A program made the position numbers and the translations under genes. Below the pieces are notes generated by a model. The model was given only the letters and a program-made list of their open reading frames with translations, ran no database searches and was not told the origin of the DNA. This document shows, in pieces, positions 16,130 to 24,545 of a DNA stretch of 38,437 nucleotides. Location of the stretch: positions 1-38,437 of the forward strand of contig JAYPTI010000012.1 in the NCBI GenBank assembly GCA_038133505.1, in the 5' to 3' direction. Numbering within the stretch: the first letter of the stretch is position 1; each line of letters starts with the position of its first letter. Origin of the DNA: JAYQUR01 sp038133505. Lineage in GTDB: Bacteria; Pseudomonadota; Alphaproteobacteria; MPNO01; UBA830.

Positions 16130-16180
16130 CGCGATTCCGTGCCAGCGAATCCGGGCGCGATTCCGCGCCAGCGGATACAG
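16129..16180. repeat. Two 26-base tandem repeats (22 of 26 identical)
   Basis: GCGCGATTCCGTGCCAGCGA and GCGCGATTCCGCGCCAGCGG begin two adjacent 26-base units between the flagellin hairpin and the stop of the FAD dehydrogenase. The second unit ends just before that stop codon. The four mismatches indicate an older duplication. Confidence 0.7.
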
Positions 16181-16181
16181 G

Positions 16182-17675
16182 TCAGTTCGTTCGCTCGGCT
16201 GCCGCATGGCGGCCCGCGAGACGGCCCGACGTGAACCCCCAGCCGAGATGATGGCCGTGGCCTTCGAGCAGGAGGCCGCCCTGGCCCGTCGATCCCGCGG
16301 CATAGAGCCCTGGGACCGGTGCGTCGTTCTCGCCGAGCACCTGCAGCCGTTCGTTCACGGCGAGCCCGCCGTCCGTCGTCATGATGTAGGCGCGGACCGG
16401 CCCCAGCGCGTAATAGGGCGGCGATGCGAGCGGCCGCCGGTCGCCGCCGGCGTCGGTCGCGTTGTAGGCAGCGACCGACTCCTCCAATTTCCGCGGGTCC
16501 ATCCCCGTCTTAGCAGCGAGCTCGGCGAGCGTATCGGCGCGATAGAAGATGTCGGGCCGGTTGCGCCGGTAGTCGTCGAGATAGGCGTAGGCGATGCCCG
16601 GCGCCGTCGAAATGAAGTTCGGCCACGCTTGGAAGGCCGTGCCGAGCGCTCCGTCCATGACCACGAACGCCTCGCCGTCGGGCTGCTGCGGCATGGTATC
16701 CGACGGGCTCTTCAGCTCGTCCGCGAACCGTTCTCCGCGCCGGTTGATGAGCAGTGCCCCCTGCCGGTAGAGGTCGAGCGACGGCATCAGGGCCGTCGTC
16801 AGGAAGCCGAGGACGAACGGCCGGACGATGGCCGAGGGCATGTTGTCGATCGACCAGCGCACCATGCGCGCGAGCCAGAGCCACGGCGGCAGGCGGCGGA
16901 CGAAGGTTTCCCTGGTCGGCGGCACGAAGCGGATTTCCGGGCCGAGCGCCACGTCGCCGTTCCGCACCCGGCCGCCCAGTGCCGCGACCGGGTCGTGCCA
17001 GTCGCCGGTGCTCGTTTCGTTGAAGGGGCCGATCTGCGCAACCTCCGGCGGCATGTAACGCTGCTTGAGCGATGGATTGGCCGAGAAGTCGCCCGCCGCC
17101 AGGATGACGCCGCGCCGCGCGCCGATGCGCTCGCCGTCGGCCGTGACGATGCCCGAGACGCGACCGTCGTCGACGATCAGGTCGCGCATCGGCGTCGCCG
17201 TCCTGATGTCGATGCCAAGCTTGCGCGCGTGTTTCGACAGGTGGTGGATGAACATTCGCGAGTTCGGGAGGATGTTGTGCATCCGGGGCTTGGTGTGCGG
17301 CGGTTCCGGCATCGGTCCGTAGAACACCAGCCCGAGGCTCAGCAGCCAGTCGAATGTCGGCGGCGTGTTGTCGACAAGAAGCCGGCGCAACGCCTCGTTG
17401 TCTCGGCCCTTGAGGCGGTCGGTGTGGAACAGCGGCATGTCGGCGAAATGCTGGTCCGGGTCGTCCGCGACGCCGGCGGCCTTCTGGTGCGGCGAGCCGC
17501 TCGTCGTGATCGAACCGACGGACCAGCCGGTGGTGCCCCCGAGATCCGGATTCTTCTCGACCATCAGTGTCCGCGCGCCGTTTTCGGCCGCGGAGATGGC
17601 GGCGGCGAGACCCGCGCTGCCGCTGCCGACGACGATGACGTCGTAGTCCGAACCGGTATTGCCCGCGGCGGTCAT
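16182..17675 (-). CDS. FAD-binding dehydrogenase (3-ketosteroid dehydrogenase/fumarate-reductase flavoprotein family)
   Basis: A 497-residue flavoprotein. The N-terminal motif VVGSGSAGLAAAISAAENGA with VEKNPDLGGTT (about 15-49) binds FAD. The C-terminal part has TTDGGLAVNERLQVLG and GLYAAGSTGQGG, the typical second FAD segment of the FAD_binding_2 family (fumarate reductase, 3-oxosteroid 1-dehydrogenase, urocanate reductase). It would oxidise or reduce an activated C-C bond; the substrate is unknown. No heme or signal sequence is visible, so it is likely cytoplasmic. It starts 8 bases after the ornithine-cyclodeaminase-family gene, with AGGA across that gene's stop, so the two are one operon. 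Confidence 0.88.
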   Translation of the reverse strand: MTAAGNTGSDYDVIVVGSGSAGLAAAISAAENGARTLMVEKNPDLGGTTGWSVGSITTSGSPHQKAAGVADDPDQHFADMPLFHTDRLKGRDNEALRRLLVDNTPPTFDWLLSLGLVFYGPMPEPPHTKPRMHNILPNSRMFIHHLSKHARKLGIDIRTATPMRDLIVDDGRVSGIVTADGERIGARRGVILAAGDFSANPSLKQRYMPPEVAQIGPFNETSTGDWHDPVAALGGRVRNGDVALGPEIRFVPPTRETFVRRLPPWLWLARMVRWSIDNMPSAIVRPFVLGFLTTALMPSLDLYRQGALLINRRGERFADELKSPSDTMPQQPDGEAFVVMDGALGTAFQAWPNFISTAPGIAYAYLDDYRRNRPDIFYRADTLAELAAKTGMDPRKLEESVAAYNATDAGGDRRPLASPPYYALGPVRAYIMTTDGGLAVNERLQVLGENDAPVPGLYAAGSTGQGGLLLEGHGHHLGWGFTSGRLAGRHAAAERTN

Positions 17676-17683
17676 CGGAGTTC

Positions 17684-18673
17684 CTAAACCAGCCGCGGCG
17701 GCAGCTTGACGCGCTCGGGCATCGGCGCGCCGCGGCCCGCCGCAACCGCCCGCTTGTATATTTCGATGGCAAGCGCGAGGTCGGAAATGCCCATCCCCAT
17801 CGCCTTGTAGAGCGTCAGGTCCGCGCCCTCGGGGCGGGTTTCGTCCGCCGCGATGATCGACGAGATCGTCCGAACTTCCGCCCATTTCGCCTCGTCGTCG
17901 CCATAGTGCGCACGGAACTCGGCCGACAGATCGCGAACGCTGCGCAAGCTGTCGACGGCGACGATGTCGGCGCGATCGAACACGTCGTCGGTAAACTCGA
18001 CGCGGGCGGGCACGATCGCCCCCATCGCGTTCAGATGGCTGCCCCGAGCAAGCATGTCGGCGCGAAGGAACGCCTCCGTCGAGTTGGTGATGAGCGTGAC
18101 GATCGGCGTGTCGGTGACGGCGTCTTCCAGCGTGTCGACTGGAATCGTTCTGATGCCGAGCGCGGCGGTCACGCTTTCGGCGAATCTGGCGCGCGTTTCC
18201 GGATTGCGGCTGGAAACGCGGACTTCCCGCAGCGGGCGGACGGCGTGGACGGCGGCGATCTGCGGCAGCGACTGCTTGCCGGTGCCCACGATGCCCATCT
18301 CGTCGGCGCCGGCGGGCGCGAGCCGTTTGGTGCCGACGCCGGTGACCGATGCGGTGCGCATCTGGCCCAGCGCGGTCGCCTCCACGACGCCGAGACAGCG
18401 TCCGTCGTCGAGGGCGAACAGCGTCAGCGTGGTTTCCGATTTTCCCTGGATGTTCACCCAGGTCTTGAAGCCGCAGATACCCTCGCCGGCGACGGCGGCG
18501 CCGATGCCGTGCATCGCGTCGTTGGCGGCGACCATGACATGGGTCTTGGGCAGGTTGACGGCGAGGTCCCGCGCCTCGAGCGCCAGTGTCCGTTCCAGCG
18601 CGTCGATCGCTTCCGGCAGGCTGATCAACTCCACCACGTCCTTTTCGGTGATCCAGATCGGCGCGCCGCCCAT
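17684..18673 (-). CDS. Ornithine cyclodeaminase / mu-crystallin family protein
   Basis: A 329-residue NAD(P)-binding protein of the OCD/mu-crystallin family. KTHVMV near 63-68, RTASVTGVGTKRLAP, and the Rossmann motif GIVGTGKQSLPQI in the middle are family hallmarks. Members convert ornithine to proline, reduce cyclic ketimines, or act as alanine or other amino-acid dehydrogenases; the substrate cannot be fixed here. ATG 18673 is preferred because the family-like sequence begins there and GAAGGA lies upstream. It heads a two-gene operon with the FAD dehydrogenase and is divergent from the TRAP transporter, suggesting that the transporter delivers its substrate. Confidence 0.88.
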   Translation of the reverse strand: MGGAPIWITEKDVVELISLPEAIDALERTLALEARDLAVNLPKTHVMVAANDAMHGIGAAVAGEGICGFKTWVNIQGKSETTLTLFALDDGRCLGVVEATALGQMRTASVTGVGTKRLAPAGADEMGIVGTGKQSLPQIAAVHAVRPLREVRVSSRNPETRARFAESVTAALGIRTIPVDTLEDAVTDTPIVTLITNSTEAFLRADMLARGSHLNAMGAIVPARVEFTDDVFDRADIVAVDSLRSVRDLSAEFRAHYGDDEAKWAEVRTISSIIAADETRPEGADLTLYKAMGMGISDLALAIEIYKRAVAAGRGAPMPERVKLPPRLV

Positions 18674-18796
18674 TCCCCGTGTCCTTCCCCAAATTCGTTC
18701 TTCGCCGATTGTATCGCGGCGCGCACTTCGGAGGAACCGCGGGGGCCTATCGTTTCCTATCGCGCTGCGACCTATTGGCAATAACGTTTTCTTCGT

Positions 18797-18825
18797 TTGT
18801 GTCCCGCTTGCGGAGTGGATAAATT
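18797..18825 (+). promoter_or_regulatory. Candidate promoter for the TRAP operon
   Basis: TTGTGT and TAAATT, 17 bases apart, lie 61-90 bases upstream of dctP within the 213-base divergent region (18674-18886). The -10 match is moderate and the -35 weak. Confidence 0.35.
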
Positions 18826-18833
18826 CTGCCATT

Positions 18834-18858
18834 GTCGTCCCACAGGGATTGGGACGAC
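18834..18858. promoter_or_regulatory. Inverted repeat in the TRAP leader (operator or hairpin)
   Basis: GTCGTCCC and GGGACGAC form a perfect 8-base inverted repeat around 9 bases, just downstream of the candidate promoter and 28 bases before the dctP ATG. It could be a repressor operator or a 5' hairpin. Confidence 0.45.
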
Positions 18859-18886
18859 CCAACATCGAAATTCCTGGGAGGAATTC

Positions 18887-19927
18887 ATGATTTCCAAGCT
18901 TTCCGGCGGCATTGCCGCCGCTGTGGCCGTCGCCGCCGTTGCCGGCCTCGCGGCCTCCGCGCAGGCGCAGACCACGCTTCGCATGCAGACGTTCATTCCG
19001 CCGGTCGCGAATCCCGGCAAGACGTTCCTGATTCCGTGGGCGAAAAAGATCGGCGAGGCCTCGGGCGGCAAGCTCAAGGTGCAGCCGTTCTGGACGATGC
19101 AGCTCGGCGGCAAGGCGCCCCAGCTTCTCGACCAGGTTCGCGACGGCGTGATCGACATCGCGTGGACGCTGCCGGGCTTCACGCCGGGCCGCATGCCGCG
19201 CGTCGAGCCGTTCGAGCTTCCGTTCGTCCACAAGGACGCGCTGTCCTCGACGCTGGCGCTGCAGGACTACCAGAAGATGCACCTCGCGACGGATCTGAAG
19301 GACTACCATCCGTTGCTCGTTCACGTGCATGCCGGCTTCCTGCTCCAGACCAAGAAGCCGATCAAGAAGATGGCCGATCTCAAGGGCATGAAGCTTCGCG
19401 CCGCCTCGCGTGCGGGTGTCTGGCTGTTGAACGCGATGGGCGCCACCGGCATCGGCATGCCGCTGCCGCAGATCCCGCCGGCCCTGTCGAAGGGCGTTAT
19501 CGACGGCGTGACGCTGCCGTACGAAATCGCACCTGCCGTGAAGACGCCCGACCTGGTGAGCAACTTCACGACGCTTGCCGGTTCGCAGCCGCGTCTCGGC
19601 ACGAACGTCTTCACCTTCCTGATGAACAAGAACAGCTACGAGAAGCTGCCCAAGGACCTTCAGAAGGTGATCGACGACAATTCCGGCAGCAACATCGCCG
19701 AAATGGCGGGCAAGAACTGGGAAGCCATCGAGGAGCCGGGGCTCAAGATGGTCCAGGCGAAGAAGAAGAACAAATTCTACGTCGTTCCCGAAGCCGAGGT
19801 CGAGAAGATGCGCGCCGCGGCGCAGCCCGTGTTCGAGCGCTGGTTCGCCGAGATGGACAAGATCGGCGTCGACGGCAAGAAGCTCCTTGCCGACGCCCGT
19901 CAGCTCATCGACAAATACTCCAAGTAA
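18887..19927 (+). CDS. dctP: TRAP transporter solute-binding protein (DctP family)
   Basis: A 346-residue periplasmic binding protein with a signal peptide (about 1-28, cleavage after AQA). The DctP pattern includes LKGMKLRAASRAG around 163-175, where the Arg usually binds the substrate carboxylate, and GVIDGVTLPYE further on. It captures an organic acid and hands it to the DctQ-DctM membrane unit. GGGAGGAATTC precedes the ATG. It is followed by a strong hairpin and then dctQ, the common arrangement that gives more binding protein than permease. Divergent from the OCD-family gene, which hints at an amino- or keto-acid-like ligand. Confidence 0.95.
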   Translation: MISKLSGGIAAAVAVAAVAGLAASAQAQTTLRMQTFIPPVANPGKTFLIPWAKKIGEASGGKLKVQPFWTMQLGGKAPQLLDQVRDGVIDIAWTLPGFTPGRMPRVEPFELPFVHKDALSSTLALQDYQKMHLATDLKDYHPLLVHVHAGFLLQTKKPIKKMADLKGMKLRAASRAGVWLLNAMGATGIGMPLPQIPPALSKGVIDGVTLPYEIAPAVKTPDLVSNFTTLAGSQPRLGTNVFTFLMNKNSYEKLPKDLQKVIDDNSGSNIAEMAGKNWEAIEEPGLKMVQAKKKNKFYVVPEAEVEKMRAAAQPVFERWFAEMDKIGVDGKKLLADARQLIDKYSK

Positions 19928-19935
19928 GCGTGTGA

Positions 19936-19974
19936 CCGCCCGGCCGGACTCGTCCGGCCGGGCGGCCCTTTTCC
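19936..19974 (+). terminator. Strong intrinsic hairpin (attenuator) between dctP and dctQ
   Basis: CCGCCCGGCCGGAC and GTCCGGCCGGGCGG are perfect complements (14 base pairs, 19936-19965) separated by only TC, followed by CCCTTTT. It begins 9 bases after the dctP stop and ends 12 bases before the dctQ ATG. It should stabilise dctP mRNA or end most transcripts, lowering dctQM expression. Confidence 0.85.
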
Positions 19975-19977
19975 CGC

Positions 19978-20532
19978 ATGGCTGAAGTATCCAACACTTC
20001 CGGCGGACCGTCGGATCCCGTCGGCCGGGTGCTGCATCGCATCGCCCGCGTTCTCGCCATCCTGGGCGGGTTCGTCCTGTGCGCGCTCGCGGGACTGACG
20101 ACGGTCAGCGTGATCGGGCGCGGCGCGTTTTCGGCGCCAGTGCCCGGCGATTTCGAGATCATCGCCATCGGCACGGGCCTCGCGGTCTTCGCCTTCCTGC
20201 CGTGGTGCCAGCTTACCCGCAGCAACGTACTCGTCGATTTCTTCATGACGCGCGCACCCGTCCGCCTGAAGGCGTTCTGCGACCTGATCGGCGGGATCCT
20301 GTATCTCGTGATCGGCGGGATCCTCACCTGGCGGATGATCTTCGGCGGAATCGATATGTACAACTACGATGAGATGTCGATGACGATCAGTTTCCCGCGC
20401 TGGACGACCTTTCCGCCGTCGGTTCTGATGATGGGCTTCCTCGTCGTTGTCGTCGTCTACACCGTCTGGCGCAGCTTCGCCGAGGCGAAGCGCGGCGAGT
20501 TCTTCGACGATTATTCCGGCCCGGGTGACTGA
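19978..20532 (+). CDS. dctQ: TRAP transporter small membrane subunit (DctQ family)
   Basis: A 184-residue protein with four hydrophobic segments (about 24-47, 59-75, 96-116 and 140-162), the topology of DctQ. It couples to DctM and the binding protein. The ATG at 19978 has no Shine-Dalgarno sequence, because the stem of the intrinsic hairpin occupies the upstream region; translation may be leaderless-like or use a later in-frame start around residue 15. It is followed by dctM after 3 bases, so the two are co-translated. Confidence 0.9.
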   Translation: MAEVSNTSGGPSDPVGRVLHRIARVLAILGGFVLCALAGLTTVSVIGRGAFSAPVPGDFEIIAIGTGLAVFAFLPWCQLTRSNVLVDFFMTRAPVRLKAFCDLIGGILYLVIGGILTWRMIFGGIDMYNYDEMSMTISFPRWTTFPPSVLMMGFLVVVVVYTVWRSFAEAKRGEFFDDYSGPGD

Positions 20533-20535
20533 GCC

Positions 20536-21858
20536 ATGGACGGGCTTACAGTCGGTCTGATCGGTTTCGGCATTCTCCTGCTGCTGCTTGCGATCCGCAT
20601 TCCGATCGCAATCGCGATGCTCGCCGTCGGCATGGTGGGATACGTCTTCATCGCCGGCGAAACGGCGCTGTTCAGCTATCTGAAGACCGAAACCTACTGG
20701 CGCTTTACCGCGGAGACGCTGTCGGTGGTGCCGCTGTTCGTCCTGATGGGGCAATTCGCGGCCAAGGCGGGGCTGAGCCAGGCCCTGTTCATGGCGGCGA
20801 ACGCCTGGCTGGGGCAGTATCGCGGCGGCATCGCGATGGCGGCCGTCGGCGGCTGCGCAGGGTTCGGCGCCATCACCGGCTCGTCGCTCGCGACGGCGGC
20901 GACCATGGGCCAGGTCGCGCTGCCAGAGCTCAAGCGCTACAACTATTCGGGCGGTCTCGCGACGGGTGCGCTGGCCGCGGGCGGCACGCTCGGCATTCTC
21001 ATTCCGCCGTCGATCGTCCTGATCATCTATGCGGTCATGGTCGAGGCGAACGTCGCGACGCTATTCCAGGCGGCCTTCATTCCGGGCATTCTCGCCGCGA
21101 TCGGCTATATCCTCGCCATCGCGATCGTCGTTCGCGTGTTTCCCGATTCCGGCCCCGCGGGGCCCAAGACCACGTTCCTGCGAAAGTGGCAGGCGCTCGT
21201 CGAGATTTGGCCCGTCCTGGTGATTTTCCTGCTGGTGATGGGCGGCATCTACGCGGGTATCTTCACGCCGACAGAAGGCGCGGGCGTCGGCGCCACGGGC
21301 ACCTTCCTGATCGCGGTGATGCGCGGCGGGATGGGCTGGCGCGATTTCGTCGATGCGATCCTCGGGACGGCCTCGACCACCGGCATGATCTTCCTGATCC
21401 TGCTCGGCGCATCGATTTTCAACGCGTTTCTCGGTTTCTCCCAGCTGCCCATCTACGCGGCGGATTTCTTCCAGAATTCCGGTCTCAGCCCGATGGTCGT
21501 GCTGACCGGCATGATTCTTCTCTATATCGCGCTCGGCCTCGTGATGGACTCGCTGTCGATGATCCTGCTGACGGTGCCGATTTTCTGGCCCATCATCGCG
21601 GGCCTCGATTTTCCCGTGCAGGGCGAGGAGTTGAAGCTGTGGTTCGGCATCATTTCGCTGATCGTGGTCGAAGTAGGGCTGATCACGCCCCCGGTCGGTC
21701 TCAACGTCTTCATCATCAACGCGATGGCGAAGGACGTGCCGATGCTCGAATCCTTCAAAGGTGTTCTGCCGTTCTTCCTGTCCGATGCGGTCCGCGTCGT
21801 GTTCATCGTCGCGTTCCCGACGATAACGCTCATCCTGCCAAGACTGCTCGAAAACTAG
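20536..21858 (+). CDS. dctM: TRAP transporter large permease (DctM family)
   Basis: A 440-residue polytopic membrane protein with about 12 hydrophobic segments, full length for DctM. Family landmarks are the early GLSQALFMAANAWLG region, GAITGSSLATAATMG, GGTLGILIPPSI and the C-terminal LITPPVGLNVFI. It carries the substrate inward driven by a sodium or proton gradient. The start lies 3 bases after the dctQ stop. The LOG-family pseudogene follows after 25 bases in the same direction. Confidence 0.96.
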   Translation: MDGLTVGLIGFGILLLLLAIRIPIAIAMLAVGMVGYVFIAGETALFSYLKTETYWRFTAETLSVVPLFVLMGQFAAKAGLSQALFMAANAWLGQYRGGIAMAAVGGCAGFGAITGSSLATAATMGQVALPELKRYNYSGGLATGALAAGGTLGILIPPSIVLIIYAVMVEANVATLFQAAFIPGILAAIGYILAIAIVVRVFPDSGPAGPKTTFLRKWQALVEIWPVLVIFLLVMGGIYAGIFTPTEGAGVGATGTFLIAVMRGGMGWRDFVDAILGTASTTGMIFLILLGASIFNAFLGFSQLPIYAADFFQNSGLSPMVVLTGMILLYIALGLVMDSLSMILLTVPIFWPIIAGLDFPVQGEELKLWFGIISLIVVEVGLITPPVGLNVFIINAMAKDVPMLESFKGVLPFFLSDAVRVVFIVAFPTITLILPRLLEN

Positions 21859-21883
21859 AGGCCGGCGACGGGCGGTGCCTCCG

Positions 21884-22699
21884 ATGAACGGCAAGGAATT
21901 CCATCCAAAACGCGCCTACAGGAACGACGATTTCCTGACGTCACCCAATGCGCGCGGCGTCCGCATCCTGTCCGAGTATCTCGAGCCGCTCCATCGCTTC
22001 GAGAAGATGAACGTCGAGGATACGATCCTGTTCTTCGGCTCGGCGCGAATACCGTCGCGCGACGAGGCGGAGCGCCAGGTCGAAGCGGCGAAGGCCGGCG
22101 GCGGCGACCTGGCCCGCGCCGAATCCAACCTTCGCATGTCGCGCTACTACGAGGACACGCGGTAGCTTTCCCGGCGCCTGACGGAGTGGTCCAAGGATCT
22201 GAGGCATACCGGCGCGCGGTTCGTCGTCTGTTCGGGCGGCGGCCCCGGCATCATGGAGGCCGCCAACCGGGGTGCGTCGGAGGCGCGGGGCGACAATATC
22301 GGGCTCGGTATCTCGCTGCCGCGCGAGCAGGCGGTAAATCCCTACGTCACGCGTGAGCTCGCGTTCGAGTTCCACTACTTCTTCACGCGCAAGTTCTGGT
22401 TTCTCTATCTCGCCAAGGCGCTGGTGATCATGCCCGGGGGCTTCGGCACGCTAGACGAGCTGTTCGAGGCGCTGACTCTGATCCAGACCGGAAAGATGAC
22501 CAAGAAGATGCCGATCGTGCTCTACGGCCGCGACTTCTGGGAGAAGGCGGTAAATTTCCGCGCCCTCGTCGAGTTCGGCACGATCAGCCGCAGCGACATC
22601 GATCTCTTCACCGTGTGCGATTCCGTCGACGACGCGTTCTCGTTCATCACGCAGGAACTCGAACAGGACAGCGTCGGCATGCCCGATCTGAGGCTCTGA
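21884..22699 (+). pseudogene. LOG-family (TIGR00730) gene interrupted by one in-frame TAG
   Basis: The frame encodes a LOG-type phosphoribohydrolase-like protein (lysine-decarboxylase fold), the family that releases cytokinin-like bases or other nucleobases from nucleoside 5'-monophosphates. FFGSARIPSR lies in the first part; SGGGPGIMEAAN and the catalytic PGGFGTLDE lie in the second. A single TAG at 22163-22165 splits them without a frame change: the frame continues with SRRLTEWSKDL, exactly the expected continuation. A one-base change (for example CAG or GAG to TAG) explains it. Without suppression only an N-terminal 93-residue piece is made; the downstream ATG at 22253 would give a fragment lacking the fold's first half. 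An assembly error or real inactivation are both possible. ATG 21884 is preferred over GTG 21875. Confidence 0.85.
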
Positions 22700-22714
22700 T
22701 CCCTCACTGACGAT

Positions 22715-22733
22715 CCGGCGCCTCGCGGGCCGG
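22715..22733. terminator. Weak hairpin between convergent genes
   Basis: CCGGC and GCCGG form a 5-base stem between the LOG-family frame and the chemoreceptor gene, which converge. There is no T-run; bidirectional termination is only a possibility. Confidence 0.25.
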
Positions 22734-22741
22734 CGGGCGTC

Positions 22742-23989
22742 TCAGCCCGCTCGTACGGCCTCGAGGAAGCGGTTCGCCTCGTCCAGCAACAGGTTCGATC
22801 GCTCGGCGATGCCGTCCGCCAGCTCCATGACGGACTTCGCAACGTCGCCTGTCTTGTTGGCGCTGGCGTTCACTTCGACGATATGCTCCGCGACCTGCGA
22901 CGTGCCGGCGGCGGCCTGATGCACGTTCATGCTGATTTCCTGCGTCGCTGCCGCCTGTTCCTCGACCGCGGCCGCGATTGCGGTGGAGATCTCGGAAATA
23001 TCGCCGATCGTCGTCCCGACCGCCTGCAGGGCGCTGACGACCTGCTGGGTCGCGTCCTGGACGGCGTTGACCTGAACCGTGATCTCTTCCGTCGCCTTGG
23101 CGGTCTGCGACGCGAGCGACTTCACTTCGCTCGCGACGACCGCGAACCCCTTGCCCGCTTCGCCCGCACGGGCGGCCTCGATGGTGGCGTTGAGCGCGAG
23201 TAGGTTCGTCTGGCTGGCGATCTCGTTGATGAAGGTCACGACCTGATCGATGTGGGCGGCACTCTCGCGGAGGTGCTGAATCCGTTCGCCGCTCTGGTCG
23301 GCCTCGTCATGCGCGCGTTTCGAGGTGTTCGAGGCGTCGGACGCGCGGGAACTGACCTCGTTGATCGACGCAACGAGCTCTTCGGCCGCCGAGGCGACCG
23401 CCTGAACGTTGGTCGTCGCTTCTTCCGTCGCGGCGGCGACGTTCGTCGCGCGTTCCGATGTCTCGGCCGCCATATCGGACATCTCGCGGGCGTCGCGTTG
23501 CATCCGCGAGGCAGAGTCAGCGACCTCGCCGATCGCAGCGCCGATTGCCGTTTCGAACGCGCTCGCCATCTGGAGTTGCCACTCGCGCTGTTCCGCGATC
23601 TTGGTAGCCTGATCCGCCATGATGTCGGTCGCGGCGTTGATCTTCTCGGATGCCAGACGCAACTCGCCCGGCATGCCGCGCAGCAGGATTTTCCGGAAAT
23701 ACTTGCCGTTCGCGGCATGGGACGTGCTGGCCGACGCCTCGCGGGCGAAGGCGTTTACGATGTCGAGCAGGGCATTGATGTCCCACGCGAGCGCGCCGAG
23801 GATGTCGGTATCCTCAATCCCGGTAACCCGGCGCTCGAAGTCGCCGCTCGCCGCCGCGGCGCAAACGGCCCGCATGCGGGACAGAAGTTGGATGTCGCTT
23901 TCCTCGAGGGTCGTGGAAGTCAGGGCGGACTGGGGAGACGCCGGTTCCGCGACCGTTTCCTCTGCATTTCGTCTGTCGAACAGGTTCAT
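22742..23989 (-). CDS. Soluble methyl-accepting chemotaxis protein
   Basis: A 415-residue chemoreceptor without membrane segments. The C-terminal signalling hairpin is unmistakable: tip region EIASQTNLLALNATIEAARA from residue 256, then GEAGKGFAVVASEVKSLA. The N-terminal part (about 30-125: SGDFERRV, IVNAFAREAS, YFRKILLRGMPG, INAATDIM) is a HAMP-like/alpha-helical module found in cytoplasmic alphaproteobacterial receptors. It would control CheA/CheW in the cytoplasm. The start at 23989 follows the PAS gene by 13 bases, and that PAS protein is the likely input partner. No CheR/CheB tether pentapeptide is seen at the C-terminus. Confidence 0.95.
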   Translation of the reverse strand: MNLFDRRNAEETVAEPASPQSALTSTTLEESDIQLLSRMRAVCAAAASGDFERRVTGIEDTDILGALAWDINALLDIVNAFAREASASTSHAANGKYFRKILLRGMPGELRLASEKINAATDIMADQATKIAEQREWQLQMASAFETAIGAAIGEVADSASRMQRDAREMSDMAAETSERATNVAAATEEATTNVQAVASAAEELVASINEVSSRASDASNTSKRAHDEADQSGERIQHLRESAAHIDQVVTFINEIASQTNLLALNATIEAARAGEAGKGFAVVASEVKSLASQTAKATEEITVQVNAVQDATQQVVSALQAVGTTIGDISEISTAIAAAVEEQAAATQEISMNVHQAAAGTSQVAEHIVEVNASANKTGDVAKSVMELADGIAERSNLLLDEANRFLEAVRAG

Positions 23990-24002
23990 GGCGGCTGTCC
24001 CG

Positions 24003-24545
24003 TTACGCGGCGGCGAGGGAGAAGACGAATTCGTCGTATTCCGCCCCTCGATCGCCAAGGGTTTTCAGAAGGTGCGCCGTCGCCGCTTCGAGCCCGTCTT
24101 TCCGGTTCGACGGCGCTCGCTCGATTTCGAGCAGTTCCCGGTAGAGAGGTTCCACGACGTCCAGCGCGCTGCGATCGGCCGTTCGACGGCTCGAATGATA
24201 GCCCACGATACTTCCCTCCGGGCCGAACGTCGGCGTGACGTGAGCGAAGACCCAGTAATAGTCCCCGCTCTTTGTCGCGTTATTGAAGTAGGCGAAAACC
24301 TCTTCGCCGGCGGCGATCGTGTCCCACAGGACCTTGAAGACCGTCCGGGGCATGTCGGGGTGTCTGATGATACTATGGGGTTGCCCGAGCAATTCCTGCT
24401 CGGTGTATCCGGCGACCTTGAGAAATACCCGATTTACGTAAGTAATTCGGCCTTTCGGGTCGGTCTTGCTGACGATGATCTCGTCATCCGAAAAGGTCAC
24501 TTCGCGACCTGAGATAGTGCCTGCCGTGCTAGCGCCTGAACTCAT
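24003..24545 (-). CDS. Aer-like FAD-type PAS domain protein
   Basis: A 180-residue stand-alone PAS protein. Residues 21-120 match the redox-sensing PAS of E. coli Aer: VNRVFLKVAGYTEQELLGQP, the FAD-contact motif IIRHPDMP (R61, H62, D64) and SGDYYWVFAHVTP. A helical C-terminal extension (about 125-180) has no enzymatic domain. In Aer this PAS is fused to a receptor; here it is separate and followed after 13 bases by a soluble chemoreceptor. It probably senses the redox state of FAD or the electron-transport chain. ATG 24545 is chosen because GGAG lies 7 bases upstream; an in-frame ATG 18 bases earlier is possible. Confidence 0.9.
   Translation of the reverse strand: MSSGASTAGTISGREVTFSDDEIIVSKTDPKGRITYVNRVFLKVAGYTEQELLGQPHSIIRHPDMPRTVFKVLWDTIAAGEEVFAYFNNATKSGDYYWVFAHVTPTFGPEGSIVGYHSSRRTADRSALDVVEPLYRELLEIERAPSNRKDGLEAATAHLLKTLGDRGAEYDEFVFSLAAA

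Noticed and set aside
22163..22165. Programmed UAG recoding (pyrrolysine or selenocysteine-like)
   Set aside because: No supporting tRNA, element or enzyme context is visible, and LOG proteins are not known for it; a point mutation or error is simpler.
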